Assembly (NCBI GenBank): GCA_049997955.1
Contig: JAEBDY010000006.1
Coordinates: 310,001-374,000 of the forward strand
Reading direction: 5' to 3'
Source: Umezawaea sp049997955
Lineage (GTDB): Bacteria; Actinomycetota; Actinomycetes; Mycobacteriales; Pseudonocardiaceae
Length of the DNA: 64,000 nt
A model generated the notes under the pieces. That model was not told where the DNA came from. It was given only the letters and a program-made list of their open reading frames with translations, and made no database searches. This document shows, one piece after another, positions 49,640 to 56,965 of the stretch (the first letter of the stretch is position 1; each line of letters starts with the position of its first letter). The position numbers and the translations under genes are program-made.

Positions 49640-50110
49640 TGGACGTGGCCGATTTTACTCGGGGGATTTGACCCTTAAAATTGGAGATCGGGCAGGCTTT
49701 CGGGACTGCCCTTTTAGCCCGATCAAGGGTCAAATCAAGGGGTCCCCGAGTCAAATCGGCCACAGCACGACGGCGGCTGGGCCAGTGCTCGGCACCGCTG
49801 GGAGCCGCCGACTGCTCGCGGTCGCTGGGAGCCGAAGCCTGCTCCTCGCCTCCGCCGGAAGCCGCAGTCGGCTGCGTGCGGCCACTGAGAACCGAAGCCC
49901 ACGGCTCGTCGGACCCGCGCGTAAAGGTCGCGGTGGTTCCGCCGACGTCACCCCGCTCGCGCAATTGTCTCCACCATTTTCCTTGATTTGTCAAGGCGGG
50001 AAAGATGCCTTGACAAACGAAGAAAAATGCTGAGGACGCTTCGGATCGGGGCGGCGGAGGGGGAGTGCGTCGGGTCGGTTGCGTGCGTCCGCTTGCCTGT
50101 GGCGGGTCGA
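49640..50110 (-). repeat. Inverted duplication, left arm (includes hairpin copy 4 and 119-bp palindrome)
   Basis: Matches 56235-56697 in opposite orientation: both contain the same palindrome (49645-49763 / 56573-56691), AGCACGACGGCGGCTGGGCC, the hairpin, and CGATCCGAAGCG with CTCCGCCGCC. Ends are nearly identical; the middle (about 49790-49910) is diverged. Extent estimated by eye. Confidence 0.8.
49975..50029 (-). repeat. Dispersed hairpin module, copy 4
   Basis: Arms CATTTTC...TCAAGGC and GCCTTGAC...AAAAATG around the loop (ATCTTTCCC on the minus strand), with three arm mismatches. It lies downstream of mprB, in sense with it. Confidence 0.85.
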
Positions 50111-50253
50111 GTGCATGCGCCCGCTTTGCCGCGTCGAGCCGGTGGCGTGCTTTCCCGTGTTGCGTCGAGGCACTTGCGTGCTTCCGTTCGCACTACCGCA
50201 CTACCGCACTACTTGCGTCCTACCTGCCCCCTGCGTCCTACCTGTCCCCTGCC

Positions 50254-51666
50254 TCAAGGCCTTCCTGGCAAGCGGACTGCGAACAGCGCTCCGCCTTCCG
50301 GGGCTCGGCCCGCGTAGGCCATTCCTCCGTGGCGTTCTGCTGCCTGCTTCACGATCGCCAATCCCAGGCCTGATCCCGGCAGTGTTCGTGCTTCCGAGGA
50401 GCGGTAGAAGCGTTCGAAGACGTGGGGCATGTCCGCGTCCTCGATTCCCGGGCCGGAGTCCGCTACCTCGACCACCGCGCTGCCGTCGCCGATCTGGCGC
50501 AGTTCCAAGCGCACGACGCCGTCGTCGGGGCTGAACTTCACCGCGTTGTCCAGCAGGTTGAGCACCGCTCGTTCCAACGAGTTCGAGTCGCCCAGCAGCG
50601 ACCACGGCTGCAAGCGCACGTCGAACGTCACGTGGGTGACGGCGCGTCGCCTGGCCCGGTCCAGGGCTCGTTCGACCACCTCCACCAGGTCGACCGGTTC
50701 CTGCACGACCTGCGGCGCGTCTTCCCTTGCCAACTCGACGAGGTCGCCGATCAGCGTGGTCAGTTCGTCCAGTTGCGCCCGGACGTCGTCGTTGATCTCC
50801 GCTTTGTCCACATCGGACAGTGTTGGCGCGTCCGGGCGTTCGGAGGCCAGCAGCAGTTCCAGGTTGGTGCGCATGGACGTCAACGGGGTGCGCAGTTCGT
50901 GGCCCGCGTCGGCCACCAGGCGCCGCTGCCTCTCCTGGGACTCGGCTACCGCGCCCAGCATCGCGTTGAACCTCTGGGTGAGCCTGGCCAGTTCGTCGTC
51001 GCCGGTGACCGGTATGGGCCGCAGGTCGCCGGTCATGGCGACTCGTTCGGTCGCCTCCGACAGCCGTTGCACCGGTCTCAGGCCCGTGCGGGCGACCGCG
51101 GTCCCCGCGGCGGCGGCGATCAGCACTCCCAGGCCGCTGATGACGAACAGGACGACGTTGAGCTTGCCCAGCGTCGCCCTGAGCGGCTTCATGGACTGGG
51201 CGATCACCATCGCCTGGCCGTTGGTGCTGTACTGCTTGGAGATCACCCGGAAGCCGGTGCGGTCGTCGGTCCAGATGTTCTCGTCCACCTCGCCCTTGGC
51301 GACCCTCAGGTCGGCGCCGTTGGTGGGCGGCGGGGTGGCGCCCTTCGCGTAGAAGATCTGCCCGGACTCGTCCAGCAGGCCGATGCGGATGTCGCCCGCC
51401 ACCAGGAACGCGCCGGGGAACGACTGGAGGTCCTGGCCGCCCTGCACGGACGGGGTGGCGATGGCGTCGCTGACCCGTTGGCGGAGGGTCTCGTCGAGCT
51501 GGGTGTAGAGGTTCCTGCTGACCGTCATGTACGCGCCCAGGGACACCATGGCGACCACCCCGGCGACGCAGAACGCCGCCAGTAGGGTGACGCGGGCCCG
51601 CAGCGAGACCCGCTGGAACCTCCCGGTGGTGGTGAGCTCGTCCGACGGCGAGGAGGCGATGATCAC
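50254..51666 (-). CDS. mprB: Sensor histidine kinase MprB
   Basis: 470 residues: membrane helix (about 27-48), an extracytoplasmic domain of ~120 residues, second helix (about 168-190), HAMP linker, H-box RRLVADAGHELRTPLTSMRTN, N-box NLLDNAVKFSPDD, and G-boxes DSGPGIEDAD and LPGSGLGLAIVKQ. The sequence and partner match the mycobacterial envelope-stress kinase MprB. GTG 51666 overlaps the mprA stop in GTGA. The strand and order mprA-mprB-(island)-pepD are the same as in M. tuberculosis. Confidence 0.94.
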   Translation of the reverse strand: MIIASSPSDELTTTGRFQRVSLRARVTLLAAFCVAGVVAMVSLGAYMTVSRNLYTQLDETLRQRVSDAIATPSVQGGQDLQSFPGAFLVAGDIRIGLLDESGQIFYAKGATPPPTNGADLRVAKGEVDENIWTDDRTGFRVISKQYSTNGQAMVIAQSMKPLRATLGKLNVVLFVISGLGVLIAAAAGTAVARTGLRPVQRLSEATERVAMTGDLRPIPVTGDDELARLTQRFNAMLGAVAESQERQRRLVADAGHELRTPLTSMRTNLELLLASERPDAPTLSDVDKAEINDDVRAQLDELTTLIGDLVELAREDAPQVVQEPVDLVEVVERALDRARRRAVTHVTFDVRLQPWSLLGDSNSLERAVLNLLDNAVKFSPDDGVVRLELRQIGDGSAVVEVADSGPGIEDADMPHVFERFYRSSEARTLPGSGLGLAIVKQAAERHGGMAYAGRAPEGGALFAVRLPGRP

Positions 51667-52352
51667 GGAGGCGTCTCCCGCAGCACGTAGCCGACGCCGC
51701 GCACCGTGTGCAGCAACCGCGATTCACCCTCCAGCTCCGTCTTGCGCCGCAGGTAGCCCACGTAGACCTCCAGGGCGTTGCCCGAGGTCGGGAAGTCGTA
51801 GCCCCAGACGTCCTCCAGGATGCGACCGCGGGTCAGCACCTGCTTGGGGTGGGCGAGGAACAGTTCGAGCAGCGCGAACTCGGTGCGCGTGAGGCTGATG
51901 GCCCGCTCGCCGCGGCGCACGTCGCGCGTGCCGGGGTCCAGCTCCAGGTCGGCGAACTTCAGCGTGGCGCGGGCCGCGTCGTCCTGCTCGTTCGACGCCC
52001 GGCGCAGCAGCGCCCGCAGGCGGGCGAGCAGCTCCTCCAGCGCGAACGGCTTCGGCAGGTAGTCGTCGGCCCCCGCGTCCAGGCCGGACACCCGGTCCGA
52101 GACCGCGTCACGGGCCGTGAGGACGAGGATGGGCAGGTCGTCCCCGGTGCTCCGCAGCCTGCGGCACACCTCGAGACCGTCCAGCCTGGGCATCATGACG
52201 TCCAGGACCATCGCGTCCGGGCGCGCTGTCGTCACCGATTCGAGCGCTTGCTGGCCGTCGCCGGCAGTTTCCACCTGGTAGCCGTTGAATTGCAGTGAGC
52301 GGCGGAGCGACTCACGCACGGCCCGGTCGTCGTCGACAACGAGGATGCGCAT
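51663..52352 (-). CDS. mprA: Response regulator MprA
   Basis: 229 residues, OmpR type. The receiver domain begins MRILVVDDDRAVRESLRRSL and contains AMVLDVMMPRLDGLEVCRRL, LPILVLTARD and GADDYLPKPFALEELLAR. The C-terminal winged helix has SLTRTEFALLELFLAHPK and ends GNALEVYVGYLRRKTE...HTVRGVGYVLRETPP. This is extremely close to what I recall of M. tuberculosis MprA. It controls envelope-stress genes including pepD. ATG 52352; a direct repeat resembling an MprA box is 20-45 bases upstream, implying autoregulation. Confidence 0.96.
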   Translation of the reverse strand: MRILVVDDDRAVRESLRRSLQFNGYQVETAGDGQQALESVTTARPDAMVLDVMMPRLDGLEVCRRLRSTGDDLPILVLTARDAVSDRVSGLDAGADDYLPKPFALEELLARLRALLRRASNEQDDAARATLKFADLELDPGTRDVRRGERAISLTRTEFALLELFLAHPKQVLTRGRILEDVWGYDFPTSGNALEVYVGYLRRKTELEGESRLLHTVRGVGYVLRETPP

Positions 52353-52372
52353 AGGGGTAAGTGTTGCCCTTC

Positions 52373-52395
52373 GTCCTGAGAGACGCCTGAGAAGG
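52373..52395 (-). promoter_or_regulatory. MprA-like box upstream of mprA
   Basis: The plus strand has CCTGAGAgacgCCTGAGA (52375-52392): two identical 7-mers 11 bp apart, i.e. TCTCAGG direct repeats on the minus strand as in reported MprA boxes. Confidence 0.7.
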
Positions 52396-52415
52396 ACCCC
52401 AACAAACCGTGTGAA

Positions 52416-53027
52416 CTACGCGTCAAATCCGTGTGCGACGGGAGCGTTCCACTTCCGCCACAGCGCGAGCAGGCGCACGGCCACGACCAGCACCGAACCC
52501 GCCACCGCGAGCGGGCCCTCCGGCAGGCCGAGCACGCTGCCGCCCGCGACCACCAGGCAGCCGAGCAGGGCGGCGACGGCGTAGATCTCGCGGCGCAGGA
52601 CCAGCGGGATCTCCCGGAGCAGCACGTCGCGCAGCGCGCCGCCGCCGATGCCGGTGGTCATGCCGACCAGGCACGCCGTGTACGGCGGGGCGCCCAGCGC
52701 GAGCGCGGTCGACGTGCCGCCGGTGACGAACAGGCCGAGACCGACCGCGTCCAGCAGTTGCACGGCCCGGCGGAGCTTCGCGACCTGCGGGTGGAACGAG
52801 AACACCAGCAGCCCCGTCACGGCCGGGACCAGCAGGAACGGCCAGTTCGTGAGGCTGCTCGGCGGGTGCACGCCCAGCAGCACGTCCCGGATGACGCCGC
52901 CGCCCAGCGCGGTCGTCAGCGCCAGCACGATGACGCCGAACACGTCGAGCCGGGCGCGCACCGCGGCGAGCGCGCCGGACGCCGCGAACACGGCGATGCC
53001 GACCATTTCCAGGACGAGGAGCACCAC
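52416..53027 (-). CDS. TRIC / UPF0126-family membrane channel protein
   Basis: 203 residues with seven predicted membrane helices in two related halves. The repeated motif reads ALTTALGGGVIRDVLLG in the first half and GMTTGIGGGALRDVLLREIP in the second, the UPF0126 duplication with conserved GGG-x-(I/L)RD. Family members are trimeric intracellular-cation-type (K+) channels. GTG 53027 has TACCCT eight bases upstream (leaderless). Not part of the neighbouring transcripts by spacing. Confidence 0.9.
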   Translation of the reverse strand: MVLLVLEMVGIAVFAASGALAAVRARLDVFGVIVLALTTALGGGVIRDVLLGVHPPSSLTNWPFLLVPAVTGLLVFSFHPQVAKLRRAVQLLDAVGLGLFVTGGTSTALALGAPPYTACLVGMTTGIGGGALRDVLLREIPLVLRREIYAVAALLGCLVVAGGSVLGLPEGPLAVAGSVLVVAVRLLALWRKWNAPVAHGFDA

Positions 53028-53033
53028 GGGTGG

Positions 53034-53041
53034 CCAGGGTA
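53034..53041 (-). promoter_or_regulatory. -10 region of the leaderless TRIC gene
   Basis: TACCCT on the minus strand, eight bases before GTG 53027. Confidence 0.5.
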
Positions 53042-53047
53042 GGTGCG

Positions 53048-54199
53048 CTAGAAGAAGTCGGCGAGGCGCGGGGTTCCGGGGGCGGCGACCAGCTGGTCCA
53101 GCAGCGGCGCTTCGCCGGTCAGCAGGCCCGCGCGGCGCAGGGCACCGGTGCCCTGCATCCCGCTGAACCACGGGCCGAGCGCCCTCGCCCGCACCTGGAC
53201 GGCTCCGCTGCCGCCGGGCTCGATCCGCACCTCGCCGTCGTCCACGACGAGCCGCTGCCTGCCCGCGTGCCACGGGGCGTGCGGGTCGACCACGTCCAGG
53301 TCGACCACGCCCGCCTTCAGCCCGGCCGCGTTCGGCCAGCCGCGCGCGGCCACGGCGGCGGGCAGGTCGACGACCCGCAGCAGCCACTGGCACGTCGACA
53401 TCTCGAAGCGCATGGCCTGGGAGGTCAGCAGCCCGGTGAACGCGGGGTCGACCACCCGCACGTCGATCCTGTCCAGCACGCCGGCCCACGACGTGAGTTC
53501 GGCCAGCAGGGTGAGGTGCGCGTCCAGGTCGACGGCCACGAGGTCGTGGACCTTCAGCCCTTCGGGTTCGCGGTCGGCGGTCAGGTAGCCGCGCAGCGCG
53601 CCGTCAGCGTCGTGCACCAGCGTCGCCACGTCCAGGTCGAGCAGCTTCTCCGGCTTGAACGTGGGCGCGTGCCGGTCGAGCAGGCCGTCCACCGTGGCCG
53701 CGAGCGAGGTGTAGCAGGCGTGGACGTCGGCCAGGTCGGCCTCGGTGGCCCGGCGGGTCGCCAACCTGTGCGGGGCCTTCGGCGACATGAGCAGCCGGCC
53801 CATCGGGAAGACCAGCCGTTCGAGCACGCCCGCGCGCTCCCAGCCCCTGCCGCGGTAGAGGGCGGGCACGGTCGGGTACAGCGCGGACAGCGACTGCCCC
53901 TGCTCCCGCATCCTGCGCAGCGCCGTGTCGAGCAGCGCGGACGCGACGCCCCGCCCACGGGCGTGCGGATCGACCACCACCCCGCCGATGCCGCCCATGG
54001 GGACCGCGCGGCCGCCGAAGAACTGCGCGAAGTCGTTGATCAGCAGCGAGCCGAGCGGGTGACCGCCCTCCTCGGCGAGCAGGCCGACCGCGCCGGGCTT
54101 GACCACCGTCTTCGGCGGCGGTGAGGTGCTCGCGAAGGCGAGCTTCCGCATCCGCAGCACGGTGTCGCGGTCGTCCTCGGTGTACTCCCGAATGTCCAC
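53048..54199 (-). CDS. Eis-like GNAT acetyltransferase with SCP2-like domain
   Basis: 383 residues arranged as two GNAT domains followed by a sterol-carrier-like domain, the Eis architecture. The acetyl-CoA loop is VVVDPHARGRGVASALLD in the first domain, with LYPTVPALYRGRGWE carrying the conserved Tyr, and the chain ends in ADFF: the C-terminal Phe carboxylate acts as base in characterised Eis proteins. Eis enzymes acetylate aminoglycosides and other amines at several positions. GTG 54199. Its start is 10 bases after the dehydrogenase stop, so they may be co-transcribed. Confidence 0.9.
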   Translation of the reverse strand: MDIREYTEDDRDTVLRMRKLAFASTSPPPKTVVKPGAVGLLAEEGGHPLGSLLINDFAQFFGGRAVPMGGIGGVVVDPHARGRGVASALLDTALRRMREQGQSLSALYPTVPALYRGRGWERAGVLERLVFPMGRLLMSPKAPHRLATRRATEADLADVHACYTSLAATVDGLLDRHAPTFKPEKLLDLDVATLVHDADGALRGYLTADREPEGLKVHDLVAVDLDAHLTLLAELTSWAGVLDRIDVRVVDPAFTGLLTSQAMRFEMSTCQWLLRVVDLPAAVAARGWPNAAGLKAGVVDLDVVDPHAPWHAGRQRLVVDDGEVRIEPGGSGAVQVRARALGPWFSGMQGTGALRRAGLLTGEAPLLDQLVAAPGTPRLADFF

Positions 54200-54209
54200 G
54201 TGCTCCTGC

Positions 54210-55040
54210 TTACCAGGTGAAGAACCCCTGGCCGGACTTCCGCCCCAGTTCCCCCTTGGCGACCTTGTCGCGCAGCAGCGCGGGCGGCTCGAAGCGCGGG
54301 CCGAGTTCGGCGGCGAGGTGTTCGGCGATGGCCAGCCGCACGTCCAGGCCGACGAGGTCGGTCAGCTTGAGGGGCCCCATCGGCCAGCCGTAGCCGAGGC
54401 GCATGCCGGTGTCGATGTCGTCGGCACTGGCCACGCCCTCCTCCAGCATCCGGATCGCCTCCATGCCGACCGCGACCCCCAACCGCGAGGTCGCGAAGCC
54501 GGGCGAGTCCCGCACCTCGATCACCGTCTTGCCCAGCGCCTCCGCCCAGCCCCGGACCTTGGTCACCACGTCCGGGCCAACGCCCGCGTGGTGGACCAGC
54601 TCGACCAGCTCCTGAACAGGGACGGGGTTGAAGAAGTGCATCCCGACCAGCCGCTCACCGGGCAGCCCCTCGGCCAGCGCGGAGATCGACAGGGATGACG
54701 TGTTGGAGGCGAGCACGGCCTGTGGACAAACGCTTGCGGCCTGCGCGAGCACCCGCCGCTTGAGATCCGTGCTCTCCGGCACCGCTTCGACGACCAGCTC
54801 AGCCGACGACGGCAGGTCGCCCAGGTCCTCCACGACGGTCAACCGGGCCAGCAGGTCGTCCGGCGCACCGGCCAGCTTGCCGCGCTCGGCGGCTTTGGTG
54901 AGCGATCGGCCCACGGCGTTCCGCGCGGCTTCGGCCCGCTCGGCACCCACTTCGGCCACCGTCACGTCGTGGCCGCCCGCGAGCAGCAGGTGCGCGATGC
55001 CCGCACCCATCGTGCCGCCACCGATCACCCCGGCGATCAT
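54210..55040 (-). CDS. 3-hydroxyacyl-CoA dehydrogenase family protein
   Basis: 276 residues: N-terminal NAD fold IAGVIGGGTMGAGIAHLLL, catalytic segment NTSSLSISALAEGL, GMHFFNPVPVQELVELV with the catalytic His, and the C-terminal domain GFATSRLGVAVGMEAIRMLEEG. Resembles 3-hydroxybutyryl-CoA dehydrogenase (PaaH/Hbd) in length. ATG 55040 overlaps the EthD gene in ATGA. Substrate chain length unknown. Confidence 0.9.
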   Translation of the reverse strand: MIAGVIGGGTMGAGIAHLLLAGGHDVTVAEVGAERAEAARNAVGRSLTKAAERGKLAGAPDDLLARLTVVEDLGDLPSSAELVVEAVPESTDLKRRVLAQAASVCPQAVLASNTSSLSISALAEGLPGERLVGMHFFNPVPVQELVELVHHAGVGPDVVTKVRGWAEALGKTVIEVRDSPGFATSRLGVAVGMEAIRMLEEGVASADDIDTGMRLGYGWPMGPLKLTDLVGLDVRLAIAEHLAAELGPRFEPPALLRDKVAKGELGRKSGQGFFTW

Positions 55041-55357
55041 TCGGCGACCACCTCGGCGGTGAACATGGCCACCAGTTCAAGACCGCCGATCTCCGACAGG
55101 TTCGCCCCGGCCGCGTGCCACTCGGGCGTCTGGAACGCCGCGTTCATGACCTCGGCCGACTCGAAGTACATCTCGGCGATGACGTGCAGATCGGTGTCAC
55201 CGAGGAAGCCGGGCACCAGGACGCGATCGACCTTCGCCACCTCGGCACGGATCAGACCTGGGGTTTTCGCCACGATCGGGAGGTGCGAGGAGAAGTACTT
55301 CTCCTCGAAGTCGGCCACGTCGGCGGGCTTCTTGTAGAGGGCGATGTACTTGATCAT
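55037..55357 (-). CDS. EthD-family protein
   Basis: 106 residues of the dimeric alpha-beta barrel EthD family: MIKYIALYKKPADVADFEEK, SHLPIVAKTPGL and a HVIAEMYFESAEVMNAAFQ segment, which match the family pattern Y..P.D...F...H.P. EthD proteins accompany degradation pathways; coupling to a hydroxyacyl-CoA dehydrogenase supports a catabolic role. ATG 55357 has GGGAGTG seven bases upstream, so the longer in-frame extension is rejected. Confidence 0.88.
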   Translation of the reverse strand: MIKYIALYKKPADVADFEEKYFSSHLPIVAKTPGLIRAEVAKVDRVLVPGFLGDTDLHVIAEMYFESAEVMNAAFQTPEWHAAGANLSEIGGLELVAMFTAEVVAE

Positions 55358-55447
55358 GTGACACTCCCTATAAGTTTTCGACTCGGACTGTAACAGCGAA
55401 TTCGATCCACCGACCGCCCCGCTCAAGCCCTCCCGCAAGATGATGGC

Positions 55448-56113
55448 GTGCGGATCATCCTGCTGCGACACGGCCAGAGCCTCGGCAACGTGGACGAATC
55501 GGCCTACTGCCGGGTTCCCGATCACTCGCTCCCCCTAACGGCGAGGGGCGAACAAGAGGCGGAGTCAACAGGCCCGGCGATACGCGCACTGCTGGGCCAG
55601 GACCCGGTGGCCGTGTACGTGAGCCCGTACCTGCGAACCCGCAGGACGCTGGCAGGCCTGGCACTGGGAGACCGGGTGGACCGGGTCGTCGCCGAACCAA
55701 GGCTGCGGGAACAGGACTGGGGAAACCTCCAGGACCCGATACAGCAGGAAGTGCTGAAGCACCAGAGGCACGCCTTCGGCCACTTCTTCTTCAGGCTGCC
55801 CAACGGTGAATCAGGCGCAGACGTGGACGACCGCCTGGCCGCGTTCCTGGGCGAACTGGAACTGCACATGAGCAAGGACCCGGCACACCCGCGAACGGTG
55901 CTGGTGGTCTCACACGGGCTGACCATCCGCCTGCTGTGCCGACGCCTGTTCGCGTGGAGCGTGGAACTGTTCGAATCACTGTCCAACTTGGACACGTGCG
56001 GCTACCGGGTGCTCGACCACGACGGAACGGGATGGCACCTGGACAGGCCGTTCGAACAGTGGCGGGAGTCACCGGACGGCGAAACACAAGCCCAAGCAGG
56101 CCCACGAACCTGA
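55448..56113 (+). CDS. Histidine phosphatase (phosphoglycerate-mutase-like)
   Basis: 221 residues. The catalytic RHG motif is in RIILLRHGQSLGN; a second His is in VLVVSHGLTIRLL, and YVSPYLRTRRTL and EPRLREQDWGN provide phosphate-pocket Arg and acid/base Glu. A broad-specificity phosphatase is more likely than glycolytic mutase, because length and spacing differ from GpmA. GTG 55448. Divergent from the EthD operon; hairpin copy 5 and its repeat tract follow downstream. Confidence 0.9.
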   Translation: MRIILLRHGQSLGNVDESAYCRVPDHSLPLTARGEQEAESTGPAIRALLGQDPVAVYVSPYLRTRRTLAGLALGDRVDRVVAEPRLREQDWGNLQDPIQQEVLKHQRHAFGHFFFRLPNGESGADVDDRLAAFLGELELHMSKDPAHPRTVLVVSHGLTIRLLCRRLFAWSVELFESLSNLDTCGYRVLDHDGTGWHLDRPFEQWRESPDGETQAQAGPRT

Positions 56114-56234
56114 CCACCACAGCCGACCACAGGCAAACGGAAGCACGCCACCAGCCGACCACGGCCCAAGCGGAAGCACGCAAGCGACCCGCCACCGGCA
56201 AGCGCAAGCGACGCACCCGACCCACCCGACAAGC

Positions 56235-56697
56235 TGACGCACGCACTCAACCCACCACAGGCAAGCGGAAGCACGCACCCAACCCGACGCACTCCCCCTC
56301 CGCCGCCCCGATCCGAAGCGCCCTCAGCATTTTTCTTCGTTTGTCAAGGCATCTTTCCCGCCTTGACAAACGAAGAAAAATGATCGAGACAATTGCGCGA
56401 GCGGGGTGACGTCGAGGGAACCACCGCGACCTCTACGCGCGGGTCCGATGGACCCCAGGCGATGACTACGGCTCCCAACGGTGGCCGAGTAGCCAACTGT
56501 GGCTCCCAGCGACCGCGAGGGGCCGATGGCGACCCCCGGCCACCACAGCACTGGCCCAGCCGCCGTCGTGCTGTGGCCGATTTGACTCGGGGACCCCTTG
56601 ATTTGACCCTTGATCGGGCTAAAAGGGCAGTCCCGAAAGCCTGCCCGATCACCAATTTTAAGGGTCAAATCCCCCGAGTAAAACCGGCCACGTCTGC
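56235..56697 (+). repeat. Inverted duplication, right arm (includes hairpin copy 5 and 119-bp palindrome)
   Basis: Opposite-orientation partner of 49640-50110. The nested palindrome at 56573-56691 pairs GTGGCCG/CGGCCAC, ACTCGGGG/CCCCGAGT, TTTGACCCTT/AAGGGTCAAA and GATCGGGC/GCCCGATC. Confidence 0.8.
56328..56382 (+). repeat. Dispersed hairpin module, copy 5
   Basis: A perfect 23-bp stem CATTTTTCTTCGTTTG+TCAAGGC around the loop ATCTTTCCC, followed by ATCGAGACAATTGCGCG. Downstream of, and in sense with, the phosphatase gene. Confidence 0.88.
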
Positions 56698-56869
56698 GGC
56701 CCTGGCCTCAAGTTGGTGGTGGGCCACCCGACTGGCAGCGCCGGATCGTCCAATGAGGACAGTTCCTGCCTTCCTGCCTTCTCGTCTTCTCGTCTTCTCG
56801 TCCCAGCACCCGACGCCAGTCGATCCAGCAGGGGATCAGGCCCTTGCTCAGGGTGCACTCAACGCAGCC

Positions 56870-56937
56870 GAGCGCCCGGTCGCAGGACCGTCAGGCGCTC
56901 GGAGTGACCACCACCGCACCTGCCCGTGGTGGTGGTC
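56870..56937 (+). promoter_or_regulatory. Two hairpins in the bluB leader region
   Basis: GAGCGCC...GGCGCTC with an inner CGGTC/GACCG (56870-56900), then GACCACCACC / GGTGGTGGTC (56906-56937), 28 bases before the bluB ATG. No cobalamin-riboswitch core was seen. Confidence 0.45.
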
Positions 56938-56965
56938 GCCTCGCTCGCGGGGCACGATCTTCCGA

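Larger units (their letters stand above)
49440..50253. other. Gene-free stretch between the sugar island and mprB
   Basis: No credible gene. It contains a 9-bp minisatellite (49504-49618), a 119-bp nested palindrome (49645-49763), and hairpin copy 4 (49975-50029) with its G/T-rich repeat tract (50060-50240). Most of it is one arm of a long inverted duplication. Confidence 0.65.
56114..56965. other. Gene-free stretch between the phosphatase and bluB
   Basis: Contains the C/A-rich tract with GCGGAAGCACGCA-type words (56140-56290), hairpin copy 5, the right arm of the inverted duplication, an 8-bp CTTCTCGT triplication (about 56780-56803), and two hairpins (56870-56900, 56906-56937) before bluB. 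No credible gene. Confidence 0.65.

Noticed and set aside
49668..50193. Frames of about 60-140 codons across the hairpin and palindrome
   Set aside because: Equivalent frames appear on both strands in both inverted copies and are explained by the palindromic repeat.
54722..54730. DnaA box (TGTGGACAA) inside the hydroxyacyl-CoA dehydrogenase gene
   Set aside because: Single site in coding sequence, expected by chance.
4508..56382. The dispersed hairpins as CRISPR repeats
   Set aside because: They are single, kilobases apart, with no spacers and no cas genes.
49640..56697. Composite transposon or insertion sequence
   Set aside because: Inverted repeats are present, but there is no transposase gene, no target-site duplication was recognised, and the genes between are ordinary chromosomal ones.
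56700..56965. Cobalamin riboswitch before bluB
   Set aside because: Two hairpins are present but no B12-box-like sequence was found.
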